DNA of 40,067 nt from an uncultured Lachnospiraceae bacterium (lineage in GTDB: Bacteria > Bacillota > Clostridia > Lachnospirales > Lachnospiraceae). Below are positions 26,530-35,985 of this stretch, piece by piece. The position numbers and the translations under genes were made by a program. The notes below the pieces were generated by a model, which was not told where the DNA came from, ran no database searches, and saw only the letters and a program-made list of their open reading frames with translations. Position 1 is the first letter of the stretch, and each line of letters begins with the position of its first letter. Location: the NCBI GenBank assembly GCA_902776305.1, contig CACYPS010000028.1, forward strand, positions 1-40,067, read 5' to 3'.

Positions 26530-29316
26530 TCACCATCTCCCGAATCCGTAGAAGTGGCTGATCCAATATGGTGTATAGATCGAAGCCACCTGATTTGGAT
26601 GACCGGAATGGACCATCTGCCCGTTCCCGAGATAGATCCCGATATGAGAAACCGGTCCTTCGGAATCATATGTCCCCGTAAAAAAGATCAGATCTCCCGG
26701 CATCGCCTCGGCTTCACTGATTGGAGTACAGATATCGTACAATTCCTGCGCTGTAAGCCGTCCGGTATTTCTCGCTCCCGAATGGACCAGGCACCAGCTC
26801 ACAAATCCGGAACAGTCAAAGCCGCTCGGATCATAACCGCCCCATACATAAGGTGTCCCAAGATGGCTGAGAGCTTCAGATAGCAGAGCGCCGACCGCAC
26901 CGGAACTGTTTACCGGAATGTCCGGATAGGCCGCTTCACCGGCTTCAAAATAAAATACCGGATTCATCCGCTCACCGTGATAGAGAAGCTCAAGATGCAG
27001 ATGACTGTCCATAAAATAGTCTGAACCTGCTGTTCCTATGACATCACCGATGGCAACAGGTGAACCGGCTGATACAGCGACAGAAGCCAGATTGGCATAC
27101 CGCACTTCATATCCGTGGGAATCTGTCAGAAATACATAATTACCGTAGCTGTCATTCCAGCCGGCTTCGCTGACTGTTCCATCAAGGCCGGACAAAACTT
27201 CCGTACCGGAAAATGTGAAAATATCTATCCCGTTATGGTTCTCTACGTTTCCCGACACGGGGTCAACCCTATATCCGTAATATGCCGTCACCCTGTTGAA
27301 CCACTTGAAATCAACCGGTTTTCCGAACATCTGGAGATTTCCCCGAACCTCGTTATAGTCATCAAAATACGACTTTTGTTCATCCGTGAGCCGCTGTTCA
27401 CATAACGCCTTAAGCCCGTTATTCGTAAGAGTGACGTTGAAAGCATCGACCTGCCTCACTCTGGTCACTTCCACTTCCGTGCCGTTATCGTCTGCAAGGT
27501 AAGCGTCCCAAGTCTGATGTCCGTGTGCCTCAGCCACATCGTGATCATCGTAATACACATCAAAATTGACGCCGTAACGGTTAAGCGGACCGGTATCTTC
27601 TACCACATACTCCGTACCGTTCATGATTACCCTTGTCCCCATCGGCACAAGAGGGTCACGTGAATCGACCGCAATTGTATGCTCCGCAGTCGGCATGACT
27701 CCGCTGGCTGTCGGCCCTCCTGCATAAGAACCGCAGCAAGCAGCGCAGTTGCAGTAACCGCTTGTAACCACGGGTCCCAGAGATTCACCGACTCTTACAA
27801 TCACGGTTTCTCTCACAGTCTCGTTCACCGCCTCGGTCTCGAGATGATATTGTTCGGCAAATAGCTGCTCAAGTTCTCCCTTTACCTGGTCAAATTTAAA
27901 AACTTCATACTTTGCCGACAGGTAACTGATCAGAATAAACGGATCATGCTGAATCGGGGCTATATTATAACGGTATTCCTCATGGCCTGAGTTATCCCTC
28001 CGCATCCTGTCAATTTCCTCCTGAAGTTCTGCTTCCATCTGTGTATAGTAGAGTTCTGCGGCAAATATCTCCTGATCGTCTGACAGATAACTCGTACCGG
28101 CATAAGTGATAATATTCTGCCCGAATGTCGCTCCGCAACTTGAAACAGCAGTAGCCAACAGCATCACGACGAGGAAAAAAGCCCCTATTCCAAGAAATAC
28201 CTTTCGGTTCTCCTTAAAGAAGTCTGTTACTTTACCGCCGATCTTCTTAATATAATCAATCGTTCCGGCGGCTGCCGTGCCGGTCTCCTCCATACGTTTT
28301 GCTTTAGCATAATCCCGTTTGATCTGCTGTTTCTGTAGAAAACGGGAACGGAAGCCTTCTTTCCTGACTTCCGAATCCATCACTTTCTGCTCACGGATTG
28401 ATTTGTCTGTTATCTTCCCGGCTCTCTTTCCGTTTCCTGAAACGAGCATTTTTTCTGCGACATCCTGTGTTCCTGCCGCGGCGCGAACTGCAGCGTTGTC
28501 ATCGGAATCCTCTTCTGCTTTATATCGAAGCTTTCCGGTTATCTGACGTACTGTTACTAGTTTCCGGCTTCCCCGTCCTGCGGCATGATAATTTCGTCGC
28601 CGCCCGGCGGTTTTCTTTTCGGATTCCTTATAATAATATCTGCGCCGATGAGCCTGTACTTTCCTTCCATAAGGTTCATCCTGCATGTCTTTTCCGGCGG
28701 TCTGCATCATTTGGGCAGATTCTTCTGTTAACGTACCTGCATCGGAAACCTTACGGTCATTCATGCCGGCATCATCTGTGCCTGCCCCTTCAACGCCTTC
28801 CGTGCTTTCATCTTTATCAAAAAAGAGCTTCGGTTTTCTGCCTGACGGGTCCTCTTTCTCATAGTAGTATCTTTTTTCCTGGGCCTTCTTCCGCTTTACC
28901 TGATCATATCCGGTTATTCTTCGCTCCGAAGATACCTCTGACCGCTCTCCGGCAGACGCCGAACCTCGCGACAATTTGTCGTGAGGTTCCTCCCCGGCAC
29001 CTGTTTCTGAGCTCTCCACCTCATCTTTAAAATGCAGACGCTGTTTCCGCTTTGGTTTATTTGTCTCGGCACTCTTTGCTTTATCTGTATCTCCCCTGTA
29101 TTTTGCAAGACGCGATCCTTTAGTTCCGCCCTGCTGGTTTTCGTTAAAATTCGCACCTTTATCCGAATCCGGACTCCGGTTTCTCATCAGGCGGACTTCT
29201 TCCCCTCTGTCAGAGATCCGCTTTGTTGTCTTTTCTGCCAGATCGACTTCCACAAGGCCGTCCTTCGTCATCTTCTGGACACTTCTGCTCCTGGCTTTCA
29301 GTTCCTTTTCTGCCAT
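26530..29316 (-). CDS. Conjugative cell-wall hydrolase with 3D, M23 and NlpC/P60 domains
   Basis: The 928-residue protein has a long basic cytoplasmic N-terminus (about 370 residues), one membrane helix (VFLGIGAFFLVVMLLATAVSS, about 372-395), then three extracellular wall-related domains. A 3D (double-psi beta-barrel-like) domain at about 519-608 has SGYCNCAACCGSY and ends with DTGPLNRYGVNFDVYY. An M23 metallopeptidase-like domain at about 677-780 has HNGIDIF and SHLHLELL zinc-ligand motifs. An NlpC/P60 cysteine peptidase domain at about 822-928 has DCSGFVSW with catalytic Cys and SHIGIYLG with His. Start at ATG 29316 with GGAGG six bases away; GTG 29319 is possible. It opens the peptidoglycan for the transfer channel. 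It follows VirB4 by 12 bp. Confidence 0.9.
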   Translation of the reverse strand: MAEKELKARSRSVQKMTKDGLVEVDLAEKTTKRISDRGEEVRLMRNRSPDSDKGANFNENQQGGTKGSRLAKYRGDTDKAKSAETNKPKRKQRLHFKDEVESSETGAGEEPHDKLSRGSASAGERSEVSSERRITGYDQVKRKKAQEKRYYYEKEDPSGRKPKLFFDKDESTEGVEGAGTDDAGMNDRKVSDAGTLTEESAQMMQTAGKDMQDEPYGRKVQAHRRRYYYKESEKKTAGRRRNYHAAGRGSRKLVTVRQITGKLRYKAEEDSDDNAAVRAAAGTQDVAEKMLVSGNGKRAGKITDKSIREQKVMDSEVRKEGFRSRFLQKQQIKRDYAKAKRMEETGTAAAGTIDYIKKIGGKVTDFFKENRKVFLGIGAFFLVVMLLATAVSSCGATFGQNIITYAGTSYLSDDQEIFAAELYYTQMEAELQEEIDRMRRDNSGHEEYRYNIAPIQHDPFILISYLSAKYEVFKFDQVKGELEQLFAEQYHLETEAVNETVRETVIVRVGESLGPVVTSGYCNCAACCGSYAGGPTASGVMPTAEHTIAVDSRDPLVPMGTRVIMNGTEYVVEDTGPLNRYGVNFDVYYDDHDVAEAHGHQTWDAYLADDNGTEVEVTRVRQVDAFNVTLTNNGLKALCEQRLTDEQKSYFDDYNEVRGNLQMFGKPVDFKWFNRVTAYYGYRVDPVSGNVENHNGIDIFTFSGTEVLSGLDGTVSEAGWNDSYGNYVFLTDSHGYEVRYANLASVAVSAGSPVAIGDVIGTAGSDYFMDSHLHLELLYHGERMNPVFYFEAGEAAYPDIPVNSSGAVGALLSEALSHLGTPYVWGGYDPSGFDCSGFVSWCLVHSGARNTGRLTAQELYDICTPISEAEAMPGDLIFFTGTYDSEGPVSHIGIYLGNGQMVHSGHPNQVASIYTPYWISHFYGFGRW
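28963..28987. repeat. 25-bp palindromic repeat, coding copy
   Basis: ACCTCGCGACAATTTGTCGTGAGGT, within a longer 29-bp inverted repeat (GAACCTC...GAGGTTC, 28961-28989), is identical to the reverse complement of 38565-38589. Here it lies inside the hydrolase gene, in the variable linker between basic N-terminus residues, translating as DKLSRGS. Confidence 0.8.
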
Positions 29317-29328
29317 CACTTACCTCCG

Positions 29329-31773
29329 TCAGCTCTGACCGGTCTCTTCCGGCTTTGTCGTCAGGAGCTTATAAAGATTGTTCTTCGGAAAATGATCCAC
29401 GAACGGTATGATCACGTTCCCGTAGAAGAGAAGGCCCTCTCCTTCGTTGCTGTTCTTGACATAGGAAAGCTGCTGCTTTGATATGGACAGGTGTTTTGCA
29501 AGTATTTCCCTGTCTCCCGGTGCCTGGTTCATCATATATATAAAGTCCGAATTCTCGAAAATATTTTCTATTTCGCGGCTTGCCAGAAGGTCTTTAATGT
29601 TTTGAGTTATGGCTGTCGGTATACCTCCCCATTTTCTGAAACGCTTCCAGATCTCCACCGAATAGCTTGCCGTCTGCTCTTCCTTCAGAAGCAGATGAAA
29701 CTCATCACAGTAGTATCTCGTAGATTTCTTTCTCTCCCGGTTGATTGTCACCCGGTTCCAGACCTGGTCTTCTACTATCAGCATGCCGATCTTCTTCAAC
29801 TGCTTGCCGAGTTCCTTGATATCGAAACACACGATCCGGTTGTCTATATCAACATTCGTCCTGTGATTAAATACATTCAGAGAGCCGGTCACGTAAATCT
29901 CAAGGGCTGTTGCAAGTCTCTGTGCCTCCGGTTCTGTCTGGACTCTCAGGAGTTCATACAAATCACCGAGAATCGGCATTTTCTCCGGCAGAGGATCTGC
30001 CAGATAATCCTGATAGACCATCCTCACACATCGGTCAATGATCGTCTTCTCCACCGGCTCAAGGCCATTCTTTCCTCCGACAATCAGCTCACAAAGCGAC
30101 AGGATAAAGTCAGACTTGAGTGAAAGAGGGTTATCCTCTTCCGAATAGTTCAGGTTCAAATCCATCGGATTGATGAACTGGTCGGATACCGGCGATATCT
30201 TTATGACTTGTCCGTGCAGCGCCTTGACTAGCGGATAATACTCGGCCTCAGGGTCGCATATGATGATATCGTCTTCCGTTACAAGGAAGCAGTTCGTAAT
30301 CTCCCTCTTTGCTGCAAATGACTTGCCGGAGCCGGGCGTTCCGAGGATCAAGCCGTTCGGATTCTTCAGCCTCTTCCGGTCAACCATGATCATATTGTTG
30401 GAAAGGGCATTCAGCCCGTAATAAAGAGCCTCCCCTTCCTGAAAGAGTTCCTGAGTCGTGAACGGAACAAAAATCGCTGTAGAAGATGTTGTAAGTCCCC
30501 TCTGAATCTCGATCCGATTAAGTCCGATTGGAATGGAAGACATAAGCGCTGCTTCCTGCTGATAATCCAGGAGCCTCAGCGAGCAGTTATATTTCTGGGC
30601 AATTCCCTGCACCTGAAAGATGCTGTTGTCCAATTTCTGTTTCTTCTTATCTGTGTTCATGACAAGGACAGTCACGAGGAACATTCTCTCATTCCTGCTT
30701 TGCAGGTCTTCCAGAAGGTTCTTGGCTTCCTCACCATAGGTGGCAAGGTCACTCGGAAGGATCTCCATATCATATCCGGCCCTGACAGCTTTTTTCTGCT
30801 CTTCGATCTTCATCTTATCCAGATCAGATATTTTCCCTTTGATCATCTTGATGGCGGACATCTGGTCAATCGACTGGATATAAATGTTAACAATGATGCT
30901 GTTATCAACATCCAGAAAATCAGCCAGCATCCTGTCAGTCAGTTCCGGCGCAAGGATCTGCAGGTAGCTGACGCTCCCGATTGTTCTCCCCATCATAAAA
31001 GACTGGCTTTTTCCGAAATTAAATGACGTTGGCGCCACAAAATCTTTCGTATTCAGCCCGCTCTGTACGAGCATGTCATACGAGAATCGAAAAGGTTCTA
31101 TCCTGTCCTGGTTGAACATATGGTAGATGATCTCCAACCGCTCCACACCGTTAAGGGATCTGGCTTTCGCGCCGAGGATCTTGAAGTTGTTAAGAACATC
31201 TGCTTCTATCCGCTCAAGTCTTGGCCTGGCTGATTTCAGGTTTTCGGCATCAATCCCGAACGTGATATATTTCGTCTTTACAAGCCCGTTATTTCCTTTC
31301 GCCAGCTGGTCTTTCAACATGGTCCGGTACTCCTCCCGTATCTGATTGAAAGAATCCTTCTGATCAGGGATATCGATTCCTTTCTCATACTCCGAGATAT
31401 CGACCTGCTGATTCAGGAAACTGAGCTGGACACTAACTGAAGAATCAAAGTAATTCAGGAAATCACAGTAGTTCTCAAAAATAGTAGTTTTGTCTTCCGT
31501 GAGCGCCAGCTGATAATTGATGTCATAAAACTGAATGGTCTTAGTAAAATAGTTCTCTGTCACCTGACATACCCCGTCACGGTACATGCGAAGATAAGGA
31601 ATACTCTGCTGTGCAGTCTGTGGTATGTCCCTGCGTTTCCTGCGCTTCTTTTCCTGTTTCTTCCGTCTCTTTTCCTCCTTGCTCTCCGCTTTATTTTTTT
31701 CTGCCCGGCGGTTTCTTTTTTCTGCCCGGGCGAGCTGCATTTCCTGCAGCTGTCTTTTTGTCTTTCTTACCAT
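29329..31773 (-). CDS. VirB4-like conjugation ATPase
   Basis: The 814-residue protein has a basic N-terminal region (about 50 residues), a VirB4 N-terminal domain, and a C-terminal AAA-like ATPase. Walker A is GTPGSGKSFAAKRE (about residue 481); IIICDPEAEYY follows; Walker B is YYCDEFHLLLKE (about 688); the C-terminal part contains IPTAITQNIKDLL, the typical Gln-containing motif. It powers assembly and substrate passage of the type IV secretion channel at the inner face of the membrane. The start has GGAGGAAGCCG. Its first 83 bp overlap the PrgI gene in another frame. Confidence 0.92.
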   Translation of the reverse strand: MVRKTKRQLQEMQLARAEKRNRRAEKNKAESKEEKRRKKQEKKRRKRRDIPQTAQQSIPYLRMYRDGVCQVTENYFTKTIQFYDINYQLALTEDKTTIFENYCDFLNYFDSSVSVQLSFLNQQVDISEYEKGIDIPDQKDSFNQIREEYRTMLKDQLAKGNNGLVKTKYITFGIDAENLKSARPRLERIEADVLNNFKILGAKARSLNGVERLEIIYHMFNQDRIEPFRFSYDMLVQSGLNTKDFVAPTSFNFGKSQSFMMGRTIGSVSYLQILAPELTDRMLADFLDVDNSIIVNIYIQSIDQMSAIKMIKGKISDLDKMKIEEQKKAVRAGYDMEILPSDLATYGEEAKNLLEDLQSRNERMFLVTVLVMNTDKKKQKLDNSIFQVQGIAQKYNCSLRLLDYQQEAALMSSIPIGLNRIEIQRGLTTSSTAIFVPFTTQELFQEGEALYYGLNALSNNMIMVDRKRLKNPNGLILGTPGSGKSFAAKREITNCFLVTEDDIIICDPEAEYYPLVKALHGQVIKISPVSDQFINPMDLNLNYSEEDNPLSLKSDFILSLCELIVGGKNGLEPVEKTIIDRCVRMVYQDYLADPLPEKMPILGDLYELLRVQTEPEAQRLATALEIYVTGSLNVFNHRTNVDIDNRIVCFDIKELGKQLKKIGMLIVEDQVWNRVTINRERKKSTRYYCDEFHLLLKEEQTASYSVEIWKRFRKWGGIPTAITQNIKDLLASREIENIFENSDFIYMMNQAPGDREILAKHLSISKQQLSYVKNSNEGEGLLFYGNVIIPFVDHFPKNNLYKLLTTKPEETGQS

Positions 31774-32116
31774 CGGCTTCCTCCATCTCTATGAGGGATG
31801 CAACACCGGCGTAGAAGTTCTCCGTTTTGTAAGGCCTGACCGGCGGATAAATGAATTTCTGCCGAATGATGTTCCCAGCAACTTTTTCAAATGGAAGCCC
31901 GTCCTTTTCATACATGGCCAGGAAAAAGAATGGGAGCATGATGGTCACCATTAAAATAGCGGATACATCAGCCCCCAGAATTCCTTTCGTCAGCAGGTAA
32001 AACGGTACTCCCACAGCAGCCGCCAGGCTGAAGAATATCAGCTGGCGGCCGGTCAAATTAAATGCTACTTTGGTTTTGACTTTCGTTAAGTCTTTCGGTA
32101 CAGGTACATATGCCAT
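31691..32116 (-). CDS. PrgI family (VirB3-like) transfer membrane protein
   Basis: ATG 32116 is chosen over the longer frame because GGAGGAGAACCA precedes it and MAYVPVPKDLTKVKTKVAF is the usual start of PrgI proteins. The 141-residue product has two membrane helices (LIFFSLAAAVGVPFYLL, then AILMVTIMLPFFFLAMY) and a short conserved region (GLPFEKVAGNIIRQKFIY). It then has an unusual Lys/Gly-rich basic tail, the DNA of which overlaps the VirB4 start. PrgI forms part of the membrane channel with VirB4 and the VirB6-like protein. It is co-directional and overlapping with VirB4. Confidence 0.88.
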   Translation of the reverse strand: MAYVPVPKDLTKVKTKVAFNLTGRQLIFFSLAAAVGVPFYLLTKGILGADVSAILMVTIMLPFFFLAMYEKDGLPFEKVAGNIIRQKFIYPPVRPYKTENFYAGVASLIEMEEADGKKDKKTAAGNAARPGRKKKPPGRKK

Positions 32117-32194
32117 TGGTTCTCCTCCGTTTAATAACCTATGCAATATCCACATTCAGAAGTGCAGGAATTTCTTTGACCGTGGATCTTCGCT

Positions 32195-32857
32195 TCACTC
32201 ATACAGAAATCCAATGTCTGCGTTATCAGACATATCCGCCGAATCGTCCTGTACTTTTCCTTCCGTTTCCGGACCATCCTGCACATCTCCCACTCCATCC
32301 TGATCATCTTCTGGAGCATCCTGTTCCTCTTCTGCTTCCCCCGGCTCATCGCTTTTATCTTCCTGCTCCCCGTAGTCAGCTTCCATCAGAAGGAGCAATT
32401 CATCATCTTCTTCCTCAAATTCGCTGAGATCTTTCTGATATCCCATCCTTCTATCGATTTCATCTTTATCAAGGCCGACACTTGCGAACATTTCAATGTT
32501 TTCCATCTCATGCCTTACCTTGTAGATAAAACCGCATTCATATGCAGCAAGCACGCTTTTGTCCCCGGATGCAAGCCTGAGATTAGGCAGTGAAACATAA
32601 CCGGCCATTGCGCTGCAGGCATCGCTGATATCTTTCTTAAGGGCAGCATACCTTTTTCTGTTATAGAGATCCGTATAATAATCGACAACTGTGCGCATTC
32701 TCTCAATATCCTTAGCTTCGTGGAAGATGGCTCTGCAGAAAGTGTGTGCTTCCTCACGGGCAGACTCATGAATGTTATTCACGTTGAGTTCCCCGTCCGA
32801 TTCGATAAATCCTCTGATAAACAAAATAATTGAATTTCCATTTTTCCTTAAGAACAT
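32195..32857 (-). CDS. Uncharacterised ICE protein with acidic tail
   Basis: The start is placed at ATG 32857 (MFLRKNGNSIILF), six bases after GGGAGG; the longer frame from 32878 has no ribosome binding site. The 220-residue protein has a helical N-terminal half (HESAREEAHTFCRAIFHEAK, VVDYYTDLYNRKRYAALKKD) and a C-terminal third made mostly of Glu, Asp and Gln. No family was recognised. It lies between the VirB6-like gene (42 bp) and PrgI (78 bp) in the transfer operon, so a role in channel assembly or regulation is likely. Confidence 0.65.
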   Translation of the reverse strand: MFLRKNGNSIILFIRGFIESDGELNVNNIHESAREEAHTFCRAIFHEAKDIERMRTVVDYYTDLYNRKRYAALKKDISDACSAMAGYVSLPNLRLASGDKSVLAAYECGFIYKVRHEMENIEMFASVGLDKDEIDRRMGYQKDLSEFEEEDDELLLLMEADYGEQEDKSDEPGEAEEEQDAPEDDQDGVGDVQDGPETEGKVQDDSADMSDNADIGFLYE

Positions 32858-32899
32858 TTTTAACCTCCCGGTATTCATTCTATTGTTTTGCTTCTCTTT

Positions 32900-33766
32900 T
32901 TAATGTGCATTGAAAATTGATTTACTGATGGATCCTGTCTTGAAAAGCATGAAAGCCAGAACCACCGTGTATGCCGCTATGGAGAACAGGGCTGTATGTA
33001 TGTTGCTGCTCACATTCATCGTAGCTATCAGCACGGAATAAATTCCCACACATACCATCATGAAGAATCCCTGGAACCCCAGTGCGAACAGTCCCTTGAT
33101 GTAGTTGCTTCCGATATTTCCCCATTCGCGGTTCGTCAGAGTCGCAAACGGGATCGGAGCCACAGAAGTATACAAGTAGATCTCGATCATCCTGCCGTAC
33201 AGAATTACCGTAATCAGCATGGACATGATTTTGACGGCGAGTGAGAGCAGTAGAACTTCTGCCGACAGCAGGAACAGTTCCCCGACCTCCATTGTCTCAA
33301 GGCTGTCTATTATCTGCTGCATGGTGGATGCCGCATCGATAGAGGTGTTGCCTGAGATGACGCCGCCCGCATTTGCCACTACATTCTGAGCCAGATCAAA
33401 TACTGCCATTGTGAAGTCAAAGGTATTTGTCACAAGATAAATTGCAACATATGCTTTGAGTATCCATTTAAAGATCATGAACGTCTCCATCTCATGCATA
33501 TTGTTCTTCTCGGTAATCATCGTAATCAGCTCGTAGCAAAGAACAAATGTAATAATCATGCCTGCAATCGGAACGATCACCGTCTGTGAAAGACTCTGGA
33601 TCATACTAAAAATCCCGCCGCTCCACTGCTGTGGGGTCTGTCCGACCTCCCCAGCAATCGTCCCTACACGGTCGTTCATGTTGGCGAACAGATCCTGCAG
33701 GCAGCTCTTTATAAAACCAATCAGGATCTCTTTGATCGCTTCCGTGATGCGTTCCAGTAGATTCAT
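32900..33766 (-). CDS. VirB6/TrbL-like transfer channel membrane protein
   Basis: The 288-residue polytopic protein has an amphipathic N-terminus and about six membrane segments (for example VIVPIAGMIITFVLCYELI, VLLLSLAVKIMSMLITVILYG, GFFMMVCVGIYSVLIAT). Between helices are AQNVVANAGGVI and the motif SVAPIPFATLTNREWGNIG, typical of the TrbL/VirB6 group of Gram-positive ICEs. It is preceded 15 bp upstream by Maff2 and read together with PrgI and VirB4. A GGGGGA ribosome binding site lies eight bases ahead of the ATG. The protein should form the inner-membrane path of the DNA channel. Confidence 0.85.
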   Translation of the reverse strand: MNLLERITEAIKEILIGFIKSCLQDLFANMNDRVGTIAGEVGQTPQQWSGGIFSMIQSLSQTVIVPIAGMIITFVLCYELITMITEKNNMHEMETFMIFKWILKAYVAIYLVTNTFDFTMAVFDLAQNVVANAGGVISGNTSIDAASTMQQIIDSLETMEVGELFLLSAEVLLLSLAVKIMSMLITVILYGRMIEIYLYTSVAPIPFATLTNREWGNIGSNYIKGLFALGFQGFFMMVCVGIYSVLIATMNVSSNIHTALFSIAAYTVVLAFMLFKTGSISKSIFNAH

Positions 33767-33781
33767 CCTGATGATCCCCCG

Positions 33782-33994
33782 TTAAAATAATGTGGAAAGC
33801 TGCGGAATCAGGGTCGTACCGATCAGCATGATGCCGGCTCCCGCCATAAGCTGCTTAATTCCCTGACTCTTTGCACCGGGATTATCTGACCCATAACCTT
33901 CCAGAAGATTGACAACTCCCCATACTCCGAGGCCTCCGCCGATGGCGGTGACCATTGTGCCAAGTGTTGAAATTGCGCTGGAAAAGAATCCCAT
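33782..33994 (-). CDS. Maff2 family small membrane protein
   Basis: The 70-residue protein MGFFSSAISTLGTMVTAIGG... with two hydrophobic helices separated by GYGSDNPGAKSQGIKQLMAG matches the Maff2 family of conjugative elements. Size and topology resemble VirB2-type pilin subunits, an inference only. A strong AGGAGG site precedes the start. A terminator-like hairpin lies between it and VirD4. Confidence 0.85.
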   Translation of the reverse strand: MGFFSSAISTLGTMVTAIGGGLGVWGVVNLLEGYGSDNPGAKSQGIKQLMAGAGIMLIGTTLIPQLSTLF

Positions 33995-34023
33995 AATAAA
34001 CTCCTCCTTTTTATAGTTGATTG

Positions 34024-34052
34024 CAAAAAAATAAGACCGGATTTCTCCGGCC
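34024..34052 (-). terminator. Terminator hairpin upstream of Maff2
   Basis: On the minus strand GGCCGGA GAAA TCCGGTC (seven pairs, one G-U, GNRA loop) is followed by TTATTTTTTTGC. It lies between virD4 and Maff2, about 30-60 bases before the Maff2 start. Confidence 0.75.
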
Positions 34053-34086
34053 TCTTTAAGTGGTATCCAAAATATCGATTCACCCG

Positions 34087-35985
34087 TTATTCATCTGTAT
34101 CAGGCATTTCTGATATATCGATCACATTCATCTCCACCATTTCATCCTGCTTCGGCAGATACTGCCTCGACAGTTCCTTCTCTACATGATATCTGTTCTT
34201 TTCACTGACATCTGCAAGATATTTGTAGTTGGGATGGCGGGTAATATCGTACTTATCAGAAAAGAAAGGCCGGACTCCGCGGACCTGAAGGATGCATTTG
34301 CCTCCGTCCATGACGGACAGCTCATCCTCTGTCATCAGCGGTTTACCGGTCTTCTGATAATTGAGTCCGAATGATTTCTGGTTGCTTCTTGTTTCCGACG
34401 TGTTGTACAAGTCTATCGTTTCTTTTCCCAGAATCTCACTCATCTCTTTCAGTGTCGTCTTTTCCTTGCCGCCCAGGAATAGTGTCGTATCGCAGTTGCC
34501 TATTATTGTATCGGCGGCATCCTTATACATAGTTTTAAGCTGGCTCTGTGATTGAAGGATGATGGAGGCGGATATTTCACGGCTTCGGATCGTTGCGATC
34601 AGTTTGTCGAACTGCGGAATTTGTCCGATATTGGCGAACTCATCACAAATAACCCTGACATGAACCGGAAGCCTTCCCCCGTATTTATCATCTGCCTTGT
34701 CACAAAGCAGGTTAAACAGCTGTGACTGCAGCATGGCAATCACGAAATTAAACGTTGTATCCGTGTCGGACATGATTAAAAAAAGTGCTGTCTTCCTGTC
34801 ACCGATCGTATCGAGCTCCATCTCATCATAGGACATGAGCTCTCGAAGCTCCGCAATGTCGAACGGAGCAAGCCTCGCTCCGCAGGAGATCAGGATGCTT
34901 TTAGCGGTCTTTCCGGCAGCAAGTTTGTACTTTTTATACTGCCTTACAGCAAAATGTTCCGGCTCCCGTTCCTCCAGTTCATCAAAGAGCATATCCACCG
35001 GATTCTTGTAAGTCTCATCATCCTCGCGTGTCTCGCTCTCATTCAGGAGATCGAGAAGGGTAATCAGGTTCTTTTCTTCTGGAAAGCCTTCATAGTAAAT
35101 AAAGGCAATAAGCGCTGTATAGAGCAGCTTTTCCGCTTTCACCCAGAAATCCTCGGTCGCTTTCTCACCCTCACCCTTTGTATTTGCGATTATAGTTGTC
35201 ACCAGTTTCAGTATATCCTTCTCTGAATGGATATACTCAAAAGGATTATAATGAAGGCTTTTCGAAAAATTGATTGTGTTCAGAACTTTTATCACATAGG
35301 GTTCGCGGATCACTTTTCCACTGCTGTCCCTCATGATTTTTCCATTCTTATTACGCTTCGGCGGTCCTTTGGAAAGCAGTTTTCCGACTTCCTCTATAAG
35401 CGTGCCTTTCGGATCCGTGATTACCATAGAACAGTTCATCTGCATCACGGAAGGTTTCACAAAGAACCTTGTCTTGCCGGAACCGGAACCACCGATAACA
35501 AGAATGTTCTTGTTCCTTGCGTATTTCGGCTGCTTCGGTCTGCTCTCCATCGTTATGGATTCCGTCGCTGTCAGCGGAATATTCATCCACGGATCGTCAG
35601 ACATAAACGGCAGGATGTCTTCACGAGTCCCCCACCTTGCCGAGCCATACTCAACGCCTTTCCGCAGCTTCTTTGCGTCTGCCTTCTTCTGGAGAACCAG
35701 TAGTTTAAATACTATAACAGCCGCCATGCCTGTGAGAATATCTCTTCCATTAAAACTCGGCACGAGGGATGAGATAATCAGATTGGAATTCTGCATCACA
35801 GCAAGTATTCTCTCTCCAATATTTCCCCCATCCGAAATTCTGTACAGAAAGCATGTCCTGTCTGCAAATATAAAAACGAATGCAAATGGGATGTTCATAA
35901 TCAGACTCTTCCGGAACCTCTCTGTTCCGATCTGGCTTTTAAACTGCTTAAGGACCTTACCTTCTTTCAATTCTTTCCAATTCAT
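34087..35985 (-). CDS. VirD4/TraG-type coupling ATPase
   Basis: The 632-residue protein has two N-terminal membrane segments (IMNIPFAFVFIFADRTCFLY and ILTGMAAVIVFKLLVLQ), then an ATPase core with Walker A VIGGSGSGKTRFF (about 168), Walker B RVICDEFANIGQIP (about 446) and the motif SILISCGARLAPF between. It is the type IV coupling protein (PcfC-like), which binds the relaxase-DNA complex and hands it to the channel. Its ATG overlaps the PcfB stop (ATGA), so the two are translationally coupled. The C-terminal end is acidic (MNVIDISEMPDTDE). Confidence 0.93.
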   Translation of the reverse strand: MNWKELKEGKVLKQFKSQIGTERFRKSLIMNIPFAFVFIFADRTCFLYRISDGGNIGERILAVMQNSNLIISSLVPSFNGRDILTGMAAVIVFKLLVLQKKADAKKLRKGVEYGSARWGTREDILPFMSDDPWMNIPLTATESITMESRPKQPKYARNKNILVIGGSGSGKTRFFVKPSVMQMNCSMVITDPKGTLIEEVGKLLSKGPPKRNKNGKIMRDSSGKVIREPYVIKVLNTINFSKSLHYNPFEYIHSEKDILKLVTTIIANTKGEGEKATEDFWVKAEKLLYTALIAFIYYEGFPEEKNLITLLDLLNESETREDDETYKNPVDMLFDELEEREPEHFAVRQYKKYKLAAGKTAKSILISCGARLAPFDIAELRELMSYDEMELDTIGDRKTALFLIMSDTDTTFNFVIAMLQSQLFNLLCDKADDKYGGRLPVHVRVICDEFANIGQIPQFDKLIATIRSREISASIILQSQSQLKTMYKDAADTIIGNCDTTLFLGGKEKTTLKEMSEILGKETIDLYNTSETRSNQKSFGLNYQKTGKPLMTEDELSVMDGGKCILQVRGVRPFFSDKYDITRHPNYKYLADVSEKNRYHVEKELSRQYLPKQDEMVEMNVIDISEMPDTDE

